From positions 1,460,501 to 1,524,500 of the forward strand of contig JAJKFL010000006.1 in assembly GCA_021186555.1 (NCBI GenBank): a DNA stretch of 64,000 bases, given 5' to 3'. Below are positions 1 to 13,429 of the stretch, piece by piece (the stretch's first letter is position 1; each line of letters starts with the position of its first letter). A program made the translations under genes and the position numbers. This DNA comes from Reticulitermes speratus (lineage: Eukaryota > Arthropoda > Insecta > Blattodea > Rhinotermitidae). Under the pieces are notes generated by a model, which was given only the letters and a program-made list of their open reading frames with translations, did no database searches and was not told where the DNA came from.

Positions 1-160
1 AACAGTGACAGTCTGTGCTGTTCAACTTTTGGCGCAGAATTTCATCTCGCCATTAACATCAACTGTGCTGAGGACACAGCAACAGTGACAGTCTGTGCTG
101 TTCAACTTTTGGCGCAGAATTTCATCTCGCCATTAACATCAACTGTGCTGAGGACACAGC
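1..160. repeat. 80-bp tandem duplication at the window edge
   Basis: Two identical 80-bp copies (1-80 and 81-160) starting AACAGTGACAGTCTGTGC. May continue to the left of the window. Confidence 0.95.
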
Positions 161-1236
161 CACACTCGGTCGTCGTTACCGTCGGCAACTTCTGTCACCG
201 GTGTTTGCCGGACGACAGCACAGCTCGTTACAGGCGGGACACTTCAGCCGCGACGAATCAGACAGGTCAGGCTGTGAGCACGTGGGACACAAACGACAGC
301 ACAGCCTGAGGTGACCTGAGAGGACTGCGGTAAACGTCTGGACTGAATGGAGACACGTAACAAGCACCTCATTTCACAAAGATGCGGCCCATAAACATAC
401 CGAAGTAAGGGACAGTCTCAATGCAAAATGCTCGTTAGGTTCCAACAACTCATAAAACATGAGCATAACAATAAACCCCCAAAAGCTGTAAAGGCAGGCA
501 AGTTTATTTTCAATAATACACGAACACTTTGTTTCAATCATAAAATACAGTAAACGATTGAAGGAGTGTCTGTCCATAAAGCACGAAAGCAATGAACCTC
601 ACTTAAAAAAAGACAAAGCCTGACTGAGCTGGCAGTTATCTGCGCAAAACAGGGCAGTGGGGGAGGGAAGCTGATTGCCAGACACGTGGCCTCATCCTAA
701 TTCGTCGGAACCAATCACGGAAGGTGGAAATTCCGAATATCTCAACTCCTATACACACGCACGCCGCAGCAAATCCATTCGTCTGCAGCACGTACAGTCA
801 CAGCACGTACAGTCTGCAGCACGTACAGTCACAGCACATCAGACATGTATGTACACACACGTCGCCTTTTCCGCGATAGGTCAGTCATAAAAGTCGTTGC
901 TGCAGTTCACAGACCGGAGCTCGACTGCTCACGTTACGGCTTACAACGCCGGAATCCCGAAAAGCGGGATCCCGGTCATTTTTTCGTGTATTCAGATACC
1001 GGAATTGATAAAAAAAATACCAGTTTTTCGGTACTAATTTAAAACATAATTGTTTATGAGTTACTCACATAAAAGTTACAAAATCGACAACAATAAATCA
1101 ATAATATTACTATCAGCTTCTCACGAATGACCTCGTGTCATGCAGCACTATCCCACTCTGAAGCAAACGTCGGTTGCACCACTGCAGCTACCGAACTGTC
1201 CGTAATTTGTTGTGACACACAAGCACATGGTGTGAT
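161..1236. other. Unique/low-copy DNA, no gene seen
   Basis: Includes dispersed repeat family C copy 1 (400-750) and a short AGCACGTACAGTC-type duplication at about 785-838. The open frames are short and show no recognisable domain. Confidence 0.6.
400..750. repeat. Dispersed repeat family C, copy 1
   Basis: Shares ordered blocks with 23440-23990: CAACTCATAAAACATGAGCA, CCTCACTTAAAAAAAGACA with a GAGCTGGCAGTTAT-like block, CACGTGGCCTCAT, and ACCAATCACGGAAGGT. No ORF. Confidence 0.55.
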
Positions 1237-1887
1237 CAAAACGTAGTTGTTAAATGTCACAACATGGCGCATATAGCTACCACTGTGTCTCAAAATGTAG
1301 TTGTTAATGTCACAACATGGCGCATATAGCTACCACTGTGTCTCAAAATGTAGTTGTTAAATGTCACAACATGGCGCATATAGCTACCACTGTGTCTCAA
1401 AATGTAGTTGTTAAATGTCACAACATGGCGCATATAGCTACCACTGTGTCTCAAAATGTAGTTGTTAAATGTCACAACATGGCGCATATAGCTACCACTG
1501 TGTCTCAAAATGTAGTTGTTAAATGTCACAACATGGCGCATATAGCTACACTGTGTCTCAAAATGTAGTTGTTAAATGTCACAGCATGGCGCATATAGCT
1601 ACCACTGTGTCTCAAAATGTAGTTGTTAAATGTCACAACATGGCGCATATAGCTACCACTGTGTCTCAAAATGTAGTTGTTAAATGTCACAGCATGGCGC
1701 ATATAGCTACCACTGTGTCTCAAAATGTAGTTGTTAAATGTCACAACATGGCGCATATAGCTACCACTGTGTCTCAAAATGTAGTTGTTAAATGTCACAA
1801 CATGGCGCATATAGCTACCACTGTGTCTCAAAATGTAGTTGTTAAATGTCACAACATGGCGCATATAGCTACCACTGTGTCTCAAAA
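1237..1887. repeat. 54-bp minisatellite, about 12 copies
   Basis: Unit contains TGTAGTTGTTAAATGTCAC and ATGGCGCATATAGCTACCAC. The 54-bp period is 18 codons, so both strands stay open. Variants: AACATGG/AGCATGG and one-base deletions. Confidence 0.97.
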
Positions 1888-2755
1888 GATTAAGTGGAAC
1901 TGCGTGATAAATGTTCCTTGGAAAACCACAGCACAGCGAAGACGGGTCTGCAGAGCTGTCGGTCTCGCAGTTACGACACTGAATCTCCTGATTCTATGTT
2001 CAGCAGGTAGGATGCTGATGACAGCCACGATGATGATATGATAATGGTGGCGATGATGATTATGACGACGATGTATTCTAGACTGGTAGCTTTTCATTCT
2101 GTGTTCTCCTTTTCAAACAGAAGCCCATTCCAACACGCGAACTCTCGTTTCGCCACCCCACACCAACAGCAAATACGAGTAACAAGGCTCTAGAGACCAG
2201 AACATTGGCCGCGCGATGTTAAACATAATGTGGAGCCCGCAGGAACGATGGACAGACAATGGCTACGAAAAGTTCAATATTAGATAAAGAATACTGACGA
2301 CGAAAAGGAGAGAATGGGTGAAGCTGATAAGACAGTAATAAATCTTCAGTGTCCAATAGCGTATACAAAGAAGGAAAGTCCAAAGCATAGCAAATTGCCT
2401 TACACATTAAACATGAAATTAGCTGGAATGACAATGCGAAGTCATTACAGAGCTCCTTAGTACACTTCTACACAAACACGTAGAACGTCTTAACTTAAAT
2501 CATTAGAGACTCAGGACACGGACCGGCGACGGCTCTTGTCAATACGGTCATGACTGCGGCGTCGATCAGAGGCGGGATACTCTTGGCTGAGCGACTTCTA
2601 GTTTGCAAGAACGACTGTGCCCCATGGGGGTTGTTCAAATTGGCTTCTAGTACAGCGAAGACAAATTTCTTTCAGACAAATAATCTGGCAACGGGCCGAA
2701 CAGAACTACACCTGTGCGCCACAAACACTACAAGAATTGAGCGTCTAGTGAACGC
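1888..2755. other. Unique DNA, no gene seen
   Basis: A small GATGATGATTATGACGACG-type trinucleotide tract at about 2025-2070. Nothing else recognised on either strand. Confidence 0.6.
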
Positions 2756-2947
2756 AGCACAACAGGCAGTGTTTGGAAGACGTGCGTGCACAGAACACAA
2801 CAGCACAACAGGCAGTGTTTGGAAGACGTGCGTGCACAGAACACAACAGCACAACAGGCAGTGTTTGGAAGACGTGCGTGCACAGAACACAACAGCACAA
2901 CAGGCAGTGTTTGGAAGACGTGCGTGCACAGAACACAACAGCACAAC
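2756..2947. repeat. 46-bp minisatellite, 4 copies
   Basis: Unit contains ACAGGCAGTGTTTGGAAGAC and GTGCGTGCACAGAACACAAC. Copies are identical apart from the edges. Confidence 0.95.
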
Positions 2948-3104
2948 ACTTTAACCGTTTGACGACTGAAATGTAAATAATATTTACAATACCGAACACA
3001 CACAAAAACACACTAGGTCCACGGTACAACGCAAGTGAGCAGACTGCTTTGTCCAGTTGCGTGGCAGCTTTCTGAGTACTGCGTTGTGTTTGTGTTTCGG
3101 TTTA

Positions 3105-6100
3105 CAGTGTCCTCAGTGTGCGCTCGCCACCAACACCGTCGCTACATAACGCTAGCAGTGTCCTTAGTGTGCGTTCGCCACTAACACCATCGTTACATAA
3201 CGCTAGCAGTGTCCTTAGTGTGCGCTCGCCACCAAAACCATCGCTACATAACGCTAGCAGTGTCCTTAGTGTGCGCTCGCCACTAACACTCGCTACATAA
3301 CGCTAGCAGTGTCCTTAGTGTGCGCTCGCCACCAACACCTCGCTACATAACGTAGCAGTGTCCTTAGTGTGCGCTCGCCACCAACACCATCGTACATAAA
3401 GCTAGCAGTGTCCTTAGTGTGCGCTCGCCACTAACACCGTCGCTACATAACGCTAGCGTGTCTTAGTGGCCTCGCCACTAACACCTCGCTACATAACGCT
3501 AGCAGTGTCCTTAGTGTGCGCTCGCCACCAACACACGCTACATAAAGCTAGCAGTGTCCTTAGTGTGCGCTCGCCACAAACTCGCTACATAACGCTGCAG
3601 TGTCCTGTGTGCGCTCGCCACCAACACCATCGCTACTAACGCTAGCAGTGTCCTTAGTGTGCGCTCGCCACCAACACCGTCGCTACATAACGCTAGCAGT
3701 GTCCTTAGTGTGCGCTCGCCCAACACCTCGCTACATAACGCTAGCAGTGTCCTTAGTGTGCGCTCGCCACCAACACCTCGCTACATAAACGCTAGCAGTG
3801 TCCTTAGTGTGCGCTCGCCACAACACCTCGCTACATAGCTAGCAGTGTCCTTAGTGTGCGCTCGCCACAACACCGTCGCTACATAACGCTAGCAGTGTCC
3901 TTAGTGTGCGCTCGCCACAACACCATCGCTACATAACGCTAGCAGTGTCCTTAGTGTGCGCTCGCCACCAACACCATCGCTACATAACGCTAGCAGTGTC
4001 CTTAGTGTGCGCTCGCCCACACTCCTACATAACGCTGCAGTGTCTAGTGTGCGTCGCCACCACACCTCGCTACATAACGCTAGCAGTGTCCTTAGTGTGC
4101 GCTCGCCACCAACACCATCGCTACATAAAGCTAGCAGTGTCCTTAGTGTGCGCTCGCCACAACACCGTCGCTACATAACGCTAGCAGTGTCCTTAGTGTG
4201 CGCTCGCCACCAACACCTCGCTACATAACGCTAGCAGTGTCCTTAGTGTGCGCTCGCCACCAACACCCTATAGCGTGTCCTTAGTGTGCGCTCGCCACAA
4301 CACCGTCGCTACATAACGCTAGCAGTGTCCTTGTGTGCGCTCGCCACCAACACTCGCAATAACGCTAGCGTGTCTTAGTGTGCGCTCGCCCAACACTCGC
4401 TACTAAGCTAGCAGTGTCCTTAGTGTGCGCTCGCCACAACACCGTCGCTACATAACGCTAGCGTGTCCTTAGTGTGCCTCGCACAACACCTCGCTACATA
4501 ACGCTAGCAGTGTCCTTAGTGTGCGCTCGCCACCAACACCATCGCTACATAAAGCTAGCAGTGTCCTTAGTGTGCGCTCGCCACCAACACCTCGCTACAT
4601 AACGCTAGCAGTGTCCTTAGTGTGCGCTCGCCACCAACACCATCGCTACATAACGCTAGCAGTGTCCTTAGTGTGCGCTCGCACCTAACACCGTCGCTAC
4701 ATAACGCTAGCAGTGTCCTTAGTGTGCGCTCGCACAACACCATCGCTACATAACGCTAGCAGTGTCCTAGTGTGCGCTCGCCACCAACACCGTCGCTACA
4801 TAACGCTAGCAGTGTCCTTAGTGTGCGCTCGCCACCAACACCATCGCTACATAAAGCTAGCAGTGTCCTTAGTGTGCGCTCGCCACTAACACCGTCGCTA
4901 CATAACGCTAGCAGTGTCCTTATGTGTGCCTCGCCACTAACACCGTCGCTACATAACGCTAGCAGTGTCCTTAGTGTGCGCTCGCCACCAACACCATCGC
5001 TACATAAGCTAGCAGTGTCCTTAGTGTGCGCTCGCCACCAACACATCGCTACATAACGCTAGCAGTGTCCTTAGTGTGCGCTCGCCACCAACACCAGTCG
5101 CTACATAACGCTAGCAGTGTCCTTAGTGTGCGCTCGCCACCAACACCGTCGCTACATAAGCTAGCAGTGTCCTTAGTGTGCGCTCGCCACCAACACCATC
5201 GCTACATAACGCTAGCAGTGTCCTCAGTGTGCGCTCGCCACAACACCGTCGCTACATAACGCTAGCAGTGTCCTTAGTGTGCGCTCGCCACCAACACCGT
5301 CGCTACATAACGCTAGCAGTGTCCTTAGTGTGCGCTCGCCACAACACCTCGCTACATAACGCTAGCAGTGTCCTTAGTGTGCGCTCGCACTAACACCGTC
5401 GCTACATAACGCTAGCAGTGTCCTTAGTGTGCGCTCGCACCAACACCATCGCTACATAAAGCTAGCAGTGTCCTTAGTGTGCGCTCGCCACTAACACCGT
5501 CGCTACATAACGCTAGCAGTGTCCTTAGTGTGCGCTCGCACACCAACACCATCGCTACATAACGCTAGCAGTGTCCTTAGTGTGCGCTCGCCACCAACAC
5601 CTCGCTACATAACGCTAGCAGTGTCCTTAGTGTGCGCTCGCCACAACACCGATCGCTACATAACGCTAGCAGTGTCCTTAGTGTGCGCTCGCACCAACAC
5701 CATCGCTACATAACGCTAGCAGTGTCCTTAGTGTGCGCTCGCCACCAACACCATCGCTACATAAACGCTAGCAGTGTCCTTAGTGTGCGCTCGCCACTAA
5801 CACCGTCGCTACATAACGCTAGCAGTGTCCTTAGTGTGCGCTCGCTACTAACACCATCGCTACATAACGCCTAGCAGTGTCCTTAGTGTGCGCTCGCACT
5901 AACACCATCGCTACATAAACGCTAGCAGTGTCCTTAGTGTGCGCTCGCCACTAACACCGTCGCTACATAACGCTAGCAGTGTCCTTAGTGTGCGCTCGCT
6001 ACTAACACCATCGCTACATAACGCAGCAGTGTCCTTAGTGTGCGCTCGCACCTAACACCATCGCTACATAACGCTAGCAGTGTCCTTAGTGTGCGCTCGC

Positions 6101-7537
6101 TACTAACACCGTCGCTACATAACGATAGCAGTGTCCTTAGTGTGCGCTCGCTACTAACACCTCGCTACATAAGCTAGCAGTGTCCTTAGTGTGCGCTCGC
6201 TACTAACACCGTCGCTACATAAGCTAGCAGTGTCCTTAGTGTGCGCTCGCTACTAACACTGCTACTAACGAGCAGTGCCTGGTGGCTCGCACAAACCTCG
6301 CTAATAGAGCAGTGTCCTTAGTGTGCGCTCGCTACTAACACCGTCGCTACATAACGATAGCAGTGTCCTTAGTGTGCGCTCGCTACTAACACCGTCGCTA
6401 CATAACGATAGCAGTGTCCTTAGTGTGCGCTCGCTACTAACACCGTCGCTACATAACGACTAGCAGGTGCCTTAGTGTGCGCTCGCTACTAACACCGTCG
6501 CTACATAACGTAGCAGTGTCCTTAGTGTGCGCTCGCTACTAACACCGTCGTCTACGATCATCACTGATACAGTACAGGATCCTTAGTGTGCGCTCGCTAC
6601 TAACACCGTCGCTACATAACGATAGCAGTGTCCTTAGTGTGCGCTCGCTACTAACACCGTCGCTACATAAACGTAGCAGTGTCCTTAGTGTGCGCTCGCT
6701 ACTAACACCGTCGCTACATAACGTAGCAGTGTCCTTAGTGTGCGCTCGCTACTAACACCAGTCGCTACATAACGCAGCAGTGCCTTAGTGTGCGCTCGCT
6801 ACTAACACCATCGCTACATAACGCCAGCAGTGCCTTAGTGTGCGCTCGCTACATAACATCCGTCGCTACATAACGATAGCAGTGTCCTTAGTGTGCGCTC
6901 GCTACTAACACCGTCGCTACATAACGTAGCAGTGTCCTTAGAGTGCGCTCGCTACTAACACCGTCGCTACATAAAGCTAGCAGTGTCCTTAGTGTGCGCT
7001 CGCTACTAACACCGTCGCTACATAACGATAGCAGTGTCCTTAGTGTGCGCTCGCTACTAACACCATCGTACATAACGCCAGCAGTGTCCTTAGTGTGCGC
7101 TCGCTACTAAACCTCGCTACATAACGCCGCAGTGCCTTAGTGTGCGCTCGCTACTAACACCCGTCGCTACATAACGATAGCAGTGTCCTTAGTGTGCGCT
7201 CGCTACTACACCGTCGCTACATAACGATGCGTGTCCTTAGAGTGCGCTCGCTACTAACACCGTCGCTACATAAAGCTAGCAGTGTCCTTAGTGTGCGCTC
7301 GCTACTAACACCGTCGCTACATAACGATAGCAGTGTCCTTAGTGTGCGCTCGCTACTAACACCATCGCTACATAACGCCAGCAGTGCCCTTAGTGTGCGC
7401 TCGCTACTAACACCGTCGCTACATAACGATAGCAGTGTCCTTAGTGTGCGCTCGCTACTAACACCGTCGCTACATAACGATAGCAGTGTCCTTAGAGTGC
7501 GCTCGCTACTAACACCGTCGCTACATAACGCTAGCAG
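3105..7537. repeat. 51-bp satellite-like array, about 87 copies, 4.4 kb
   Basis: Unit contains CTAGCAGTGTCCTTAGTGTG and CGCTACATAACG. A CGCCACCAACACC subtype dominates up to about 5850 and a CGCTACTAACACC subtype after it. Many copies carry one-base deletions or insertions, and some are badly broken (6258-6316, 6548-6590). Confidence 0.97.
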
Positions 7538-7691
7538 CTGATACCGTCTTCAACTGACACACTTCAGCACTCCACTAACAAAGACCTACCGGGTAATGCT
7601 GTTTACGGAAACAGTCGCTGTTTGTTACAAGGATCATACGAACATCGGTCGGCTGGTTTAAATGTCGTTTAAAGCGACTAAAGCATATAGA

Positions 7692-7829
7692 GACACGCGT
7701 GACTGCTCACAGACGTAAACTGATTAACACGCGTGACTGCTCACAGACGTAAACTGAATGACACGCGTGACTGCTCACAGACGTCAACTGAATGACACGC
7801 GTGACTGCTCACAGACGTCAACTGAATGA
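7692..7829. repeat. 34-bp minisatellite, 4 copies
   Basis: Unit ACACGCGTGACTGCTCACAG followed by ACGTAAACTGAATG, with AAACTG/CAACTG variants. Confidence 0.95.
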
Positions 7830-8096
7830 CACGCTCCATACTGATCTTGCTCTACAAGTTCTCTTACCACAAGGGCAAACGGGCCTTCCAAAAAACACTG
7901 CTATTTCCGAAATCGGGAAGCACTGGATAGAAAGCACTGTCACTTTTTCTTTAAAGGACCAAACCGAACTGTTGTTATTACCTTCATAAGCCTCAAATCA
8001 AAGGAACGTAACAGAAAGGCAAAAACAGAGGTCACGATTGTGACAGACTGTACATCAGTTGCACTGAGCGCTAAACGGTGCGAATGAACACCGCAG

Positions 8097-8290
8097 TGGT
8101 AATGCTGTGATAATTTTGGTAATGCTGTGATAATGTTGTATCTGTGATATTTAATGCTGTGATAATGTTGGTAGTGCTGTGATAATGTTGGTAATGCTGT
8201 GATATGTTGGTAATGCTGTGATAATGTTGGTAATGCTGTGATAATGTTGGTAATGCTGTGATAATGTTGGTAATGCTGTGATAATGTTGT
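8097..8290. repeat. 20-bp minisatellite, about 10 copies
   Basis: Unit GTAATGCTGTGATAATGTTG with a few indels. Confidence 0.95.
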
Positions 8291-8933
8291 TCAAGTCGAG
8301 TTTATAAAGACAGCGACAGCTTGTACGTAACCTGCATTCACGAATAAGGTGGGAAGAGCGCGCTGAACACGACAGTCAGCGTCACAAGGGACCCAGTCAG
8401 CGTCAAGAATGCACGAGAGGGAACAGAGAGGGCCAGAGTCAGGCCGTGTGCGGAATGTTACAGAGGCTTTGCCTACACGTTGGTCGCCAACAGGATCACG
8501 AACTGACTGTACCAGCCACTTTTAACATTCACACCTGGAACTGGCGTAAACATACAAAATGCAAACAAGATAACAAAAACACAAGGTCACGCTAAATATT
8601 TGTCAGTCAAAGAGTTTAATGTCCGTAATACAGCAACGAGATACCGGTGCTCCAAGGCACAATAAAACAAATCCTCAAGGAAATACAACGATTCAGGAAC
8701 TTCAATTGTGTAATTTTAACACAGTAATGATACTAATAACACAATCTTAACACCACCATACCAGTGGCAGTGACAAAGCAACACGTATTTTATAAAACGT
8801 AACATTGATGTCTCAGTTACTAACACCGAATAATGCAATAGTACAGGCTAGTACACCTTTTATGACTTCAGTGGCCTGAAGATGACTAAGGTTGGTCGAA
8901 AACTTGCTGCCTTAAAATAACTAACGACAGTAA
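8291..8933. other. Unique DNA with a hammerhead-like motif at its right end
   Basis: No ORF of interest. At 8876-8902 the sequence CTGAAGATGACTAAGG, TTGGTCGAAAAC resembles the motif found at four other places in the window. Confidence 0.5.
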
Positions 8934-10145
8934 GACTGGCTGTGCTGACGGTACTTAACCTCTACGAACAAACACACAAACAACTGGCTGTGCTGACGGT
9001 ACTTAATCCTCTACGACACAAACACACAAACAATGGCTGTGCTGACGGTACTTAATCCTCTACGACACAAACACACAAACAATGGCTGTGCTGACGGTAT
9101 TAATCCTTACGACACAAACACACAACAACTGGCTGTGCTGCGGTACTTAATCTCTACGACACAAACACACAAAAACTGCTGTGCTGACGGTACTTAATCT
9201 TACGACACAACACACAAACACTGCTGTGCTGACGTACTTATCCTTACGACACAAACACAAAACAACTGGCTGTGCTGACGGTACTTAATCCTCTACGACA
9301 CAAACACACAAACAACTGGCTGTGCTGACGGTACTTAATCCTCTACGACACAAACACACAAACAACTGGCTGTGCTGACGGTACTAATCCTCTACGACAC
9401 AAACACACAAACAACTGGCTGTGCTGACGGTACTTAATCCTCTACGACACAAACACACAAACAACTGGCTGTGCTGATGGTACTTAATCCTCTACGACAC
9501 AAACACACAAACAAGTGGCTGTGCTGACGGTACTTAATCCTCTACGACACAAACACACAAACAACTGGCTGTGCTGACGGTACTTAATCCTCTACGACAC
9601 AAACACACAAACAACTGACTGTGCTGACGGTACTTAATCCTCTACGACACAAACACACAAACAACTGGCTGTGCTGACGGTACTTAATCCTCTACGACAC
9701 AAACACACAAACAACTGGCTGTGCTGATGGTACTTAATCCTCTACGACACAAACACACAAACAAGTGGCTGTGCTGACGGTACTTAATCCTCTACGACAC
9801 AAACACACAAACAACTGGCTGTGCTGACGGTACTTAATCCTCTACGACACAAACACACAAACAACTGACTGTGCTGACGGTACTTAATCCTCTACGACAC
9901 AAACACACAAACAACTGGCTGTGCTGACGGTACTTAATCCTCTACGACACAAACACACAAACAACTGGCTGTGCTGATGGTACTTAATCCTCTACGACAC
10001 AAACACACAAACAACTAGCTGTGCTGACGGTACTTAATCCTCTACGACACAAACACACAAACAACTGGCTGTGCTGACGGTACTTAATCCTCTACGACAC
10101 AAACACACAAAAACTGGCTGTGCTGACGGTACTTAATCCCCTAAG
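8934..10145. repeat. 50-bp minisatellite, about 24 copies, with 250-bp higher-order period
   Basis: Unit contains CTGGCTGTGCTGACGGTACT and CGACACAAACACACAAACAA. The GCTGATGG variant recurs at 9473, 9723 and 9973, and AAGTGGCT and AACTGACT recur 250 bp apart. Confidence 0.96.
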
Positions 10146-11241
10146 ACACAAACACCCCGAGTCTTCACTGCACAAACCGAACGGCCACGGCTGTTTGAAG
10201 GAGCTGTTGCTGTTTGCTGCGAGAACCACACGAAGCATAAGCATGGGCCTATACACGCATTATGGGGACAAAGCGTGGGGTGCTATGACAGCCAATCAGG
10301 TGGCACACGCAGCAGTTTTTGTAACTCAGACCCACTGTGTTTTCTGCAAAGTAGGAGCTGCATGTTCATATTTACAAAACTTCATTATTAAATTGTTTAA
10401 AAAGTGGCAATCCATGCCTTGACGGTCTACGGCACTCTTGTTTCGTTGTGGTCAAGCCACTCAGGCCGTTAGCAGCGTGCCACAGCCACTAAGGACCACG
10501 TCTCTAACAACAGACCCACCCTTCAATACTTCAATAACAGTCTGTATTGTAACGTAAAGTCCATAAACTCCATATCTCGAACATACAATACGATGGGCAA
10601 CAATTTAATCTCATCCCCTGCGTCACATAAACGTCTCGTGTTTTGTGACGCCAACGCTAGCGGTGACAGTGAACCGTTTAAAGCACAGTGCTTACTTTAT
10701 GTACCGCCAGGTTTAACATTCGACAGCTCTACATTTTGTGTTTTGTGTTGTAACGCAAAGGTACCGTCTAAGGCGCAGTACGAACTGAAGACAAACACAG
10801 TTGACGGTGACTTAGAACTTCGCATCACGGGATGTTACAAGCAGGACTGCAAATGTCCCAAAAGTGTTCAGTTTGCGAGATGGTTCAGTGGACACGTGCA
10901 CAGGTGTACATATGAATACAAAGTGTGCGCACTCAGTATAAGTGCTGTAACACTCAGACAATAGAAATGACATTCTGAAGAAATGTAAGTCGACTGGCAA
11001 TGTCGTGCGGTACGTGTGCACAACTGAACTGGTGCGCTCCGTCATCTTGCAATTACTGCAACACTTGCAGAAAAAGCGAACTGCATACAGCACGTGTTTC
11101 ACTTGTCTGTACACTTCTGTTCAACCAATGCTTCGCTCCGATAAACATTTAGCGCGGTCTTCACGTCAACACCTGCTGCACTTGCAAGGTGTTGCCTGCT
11201 GGGAGTTGCAAAAATGTGTTCAGTTTTGGTAAAGGGGAATT
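10146..11241. other. Unique DNA, two unassigned open frames
   Basis: Plus-strand frames 10120-10422 and 10593-10964 (123 codons, Cys-rich) show no domain I recognise, no upstream signals and no conserved context. I do not call them genes. The second contains a CLLYVPPGLTFDSSTFC wording that looks like a repeat-family remnant. Confidence 0.5.
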
Positions 11242-11697
11242 ATGAGCTAAGTGCACCACACTTTTGGGCCTAAGAGGGACGAGGTAAGAGGGAACTGGAG
11301 AAGACTACATAACGAGGAACTTAATGATCTGTACTCATCACCACATATTATTCGCGTGATCAAATCAAGAATGACGTGGGCAGGGCATGTAGCACATATG
11401 GGGGAGGGGAGAGATGCATACAGGATTTTGGTGCGGAGACCTGAGGGAAGGAGACCATTTGGAAGACCCAGGCGTAGATGGGAGGATAATATTAAAACGG
11501 ATCTTCAAGAACTGGGATGGGAGGGCGTGGACTGGATTGATATGGCCCAGGATAGGGACAGGTGGCGGGCTCTTGTGAATGCGGTAATGAACCTTCGGGT
11601 TCCATAAAACGCGGGGAATTTCTTGACTAGCTGAGGACCCTTAGCTTCTTAAGAAGGACTCTGCTCCACGGAGTTAGTTAGTTAGTTAGTTAGTTAA
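11242..11697 (+). mobile_element. Truncated non-LTR retrotransposon 3' end with (GTTA)n tail
   Basis: The open frame to TAA at 11607 reads [52 protein letters not shown] and [18 protein letters not shown]. This is the C-terminal RT segment of a LINE family abundant in insects. A short 3' UTR (GGACCCTTAGCTTCTTAAG) ends in GTTA repeats at about 11676-11697, as in elements with microsatellite tails. It is 5'-truncated; clade not assigned. Confidence 0.8.
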
Positions 11698-11867
11698 CCC
11701 CACGACACTTCAGGATGCAATCTGTCGCCTTGTAACAACAGACTGCTACAACGTGTACTGAACCAGTGCAATGTCGGTACATCAGCTGGTATTCAGTAAA
11801 TGCAAGTAGGGGCGGGAGAGGGATAAACAATTAAGCCATTTCAATCAACCGTCAAAATAACTTGTGA

Positions 11868-12656
11868 CCTCTGTAGTACAAGTACAACAGCACATTACAC
11901 GACATGCAACGGTCACGACAACTTGTGACCTCTGTACCGCAAGTACAAGTACAGCAGCACACTACACGACATGCAACGGTCACGACAACTTGTGACCTCT
12001 GTACCGCAAGTACAAGTACAGCAGCACACTACACGACATGCAACGGTCACGACAACTTGTGACCTCTGTACCGCAAGTACAAGTACAGCAGCACACTACA
12101 CGACATGCAACGGTCACGACAACTTGTGACCTCTGTACCGCAAGTACAAGTACAGCAGCACACTACACGACATGCAACGGTCACGACAACTTGTGACCTC
12201 TGTACCGCAATACAAGTACAGCGCACACTACACGACATGCAACGGTCACGACAACTTGTGACCTCTTGTACCGCAAGTACAAGTACAACAGCACACTACA
12301 CGACTGCAACGGTCACGACAACTTGTGACCTCTGTACCGCAAGTACAAGTACTGCAGCACACTACACGACATGCATCGGTCACGACAACTTGTGACCTCT
12401 GTACCGCAAGTACAAGTACAGCAGCACACTACACGACATGCAACGGTCACGACAACTTGTGACCTCTGTACCGCAAGTACAAGTACAGCAGCACACTACA
12501 CGACATGCAACGGTCACGACAACTTGTGACCTCTGTACCGCAAGTACAAGTACAGCAGCACACTACACGACATGCAACGGTCACGACAACTTGTGACCTC
12601 TGTACCGCAAGTACAAGTACAGCAGCACACTACACGACATGCAACGGTCACGACAA
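11868..12656. repeat. 67-bp minisatellite, about 11.5 copies
   Basis: Unit contains TTGTGACCTCTGTACCGCAA, GTACAAGTACAGCAGCACAC and CGACATGCAACGGTCACGAC. Confidence 0.96.
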
Positions 12657-12829
12657 AAGCCGTCGTGTGGCAATGCAGCGATGTTCGTTCACCTGTGATG
12701 TTTGTAATACGTGTCTTGCACGTGGACACTGCACACCGTTTCTTGTGTCATTTACTGCGGCAAACTTCAGCGTGCTCTGACAATAGTGTACGAACTTCTG
12801 GGTTCCATAAAAGGCAGAAAATCGCAGTG

Positions 12830-13118
12830 GAAGTAGCGCAGTCGGTACAGCGAGTAACTACGGACTGAGCGGTCCGGGCTTCGAATTCTGGCAGGAGCAA
12901 GAGATTTGTGTTTTCTCCAAAACCGCCCAGACAGTCTGTGGCCCATCCGGCCTCTTAATCAATGTGTACCGGGGTTCTTTGCCGGGGCAAAACGGACGGG
13001 ACAAGAAGTAGACGACACCTCCATGTAGTGCCGAGTTTAAGAATGAGTGGAGGTATACCACTGCTCCCCCAATATGCCTTCATGGCGTGAACAGGGACAA
13101 TTATTTAACTTTAAAAGG
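12830..13118 (+). mobile_element. tRNA-derived SINE, family A
   Basis: The A-box-like TAGCGCAGTCGGTACAGCG and the B-box region GGGCTTCGAATTCTGG are followed by the family body (GGGGTTCTTTGCC, AAGAATGAGTGGAGGTATA, ATATGCCTTCATGGCGTG) and a short TTTAACTTTAAA tail. Confidence 0.85.
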
Positions 13119-13145
13119 CTGAGAATTACACAATTATTTTACGTA

Positions 13146-13207
13146 CATGTAAGTATGTAAGTATGTACGTATGTAGGTAGGTAGGTAGGTAGGTAGGTAG
13201 GTAGGTA
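13146..13207. repeat. (GTAG)n/(GTAT)n microsatellite
   Basis: GTAAGTATGTACGTATG followed by a run of GTAG units. Confidence 0.93.
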
Positions 13208-13429
13208 TGGGTTATTTTTCGACGTCGTCAGTGATTCAGACTTAACTGCAGGGGGTCGAATGGTAATATACCAGTATCTGCGTCGAGGAACTAAAGAAAA
13301 CCACGGAAATCTTCAGCCAGGACAGTGGGGTTGCCTAAATTCGACCCGGGAACCCCCAGGTCGATCGCCCACCGTTAGCGGTCAGTTTAGTTGTTAAGCA
13401 GCTGAACCTTTTACGAGCCAGCAGTCTTA

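Noticed and set aside
1290..2041. Repeated-peptide frames in the 54-bp array
   Set aside because: Tandem-repeat artefact, open on both strands.
10593..10964. 123-codon Cys-rich frame as a small secreted protein gene
   Set aside because: No signal peptide, no recognised family, and wording suggestive of a dispersed repeat.
11676..11697. Telomeric repeat (TTAGG-like) from the GTTAGTTA run
   Set aside because: The period is four (GTTA), not the insect TTAGG, and it is the tail of a LINE 3' end.
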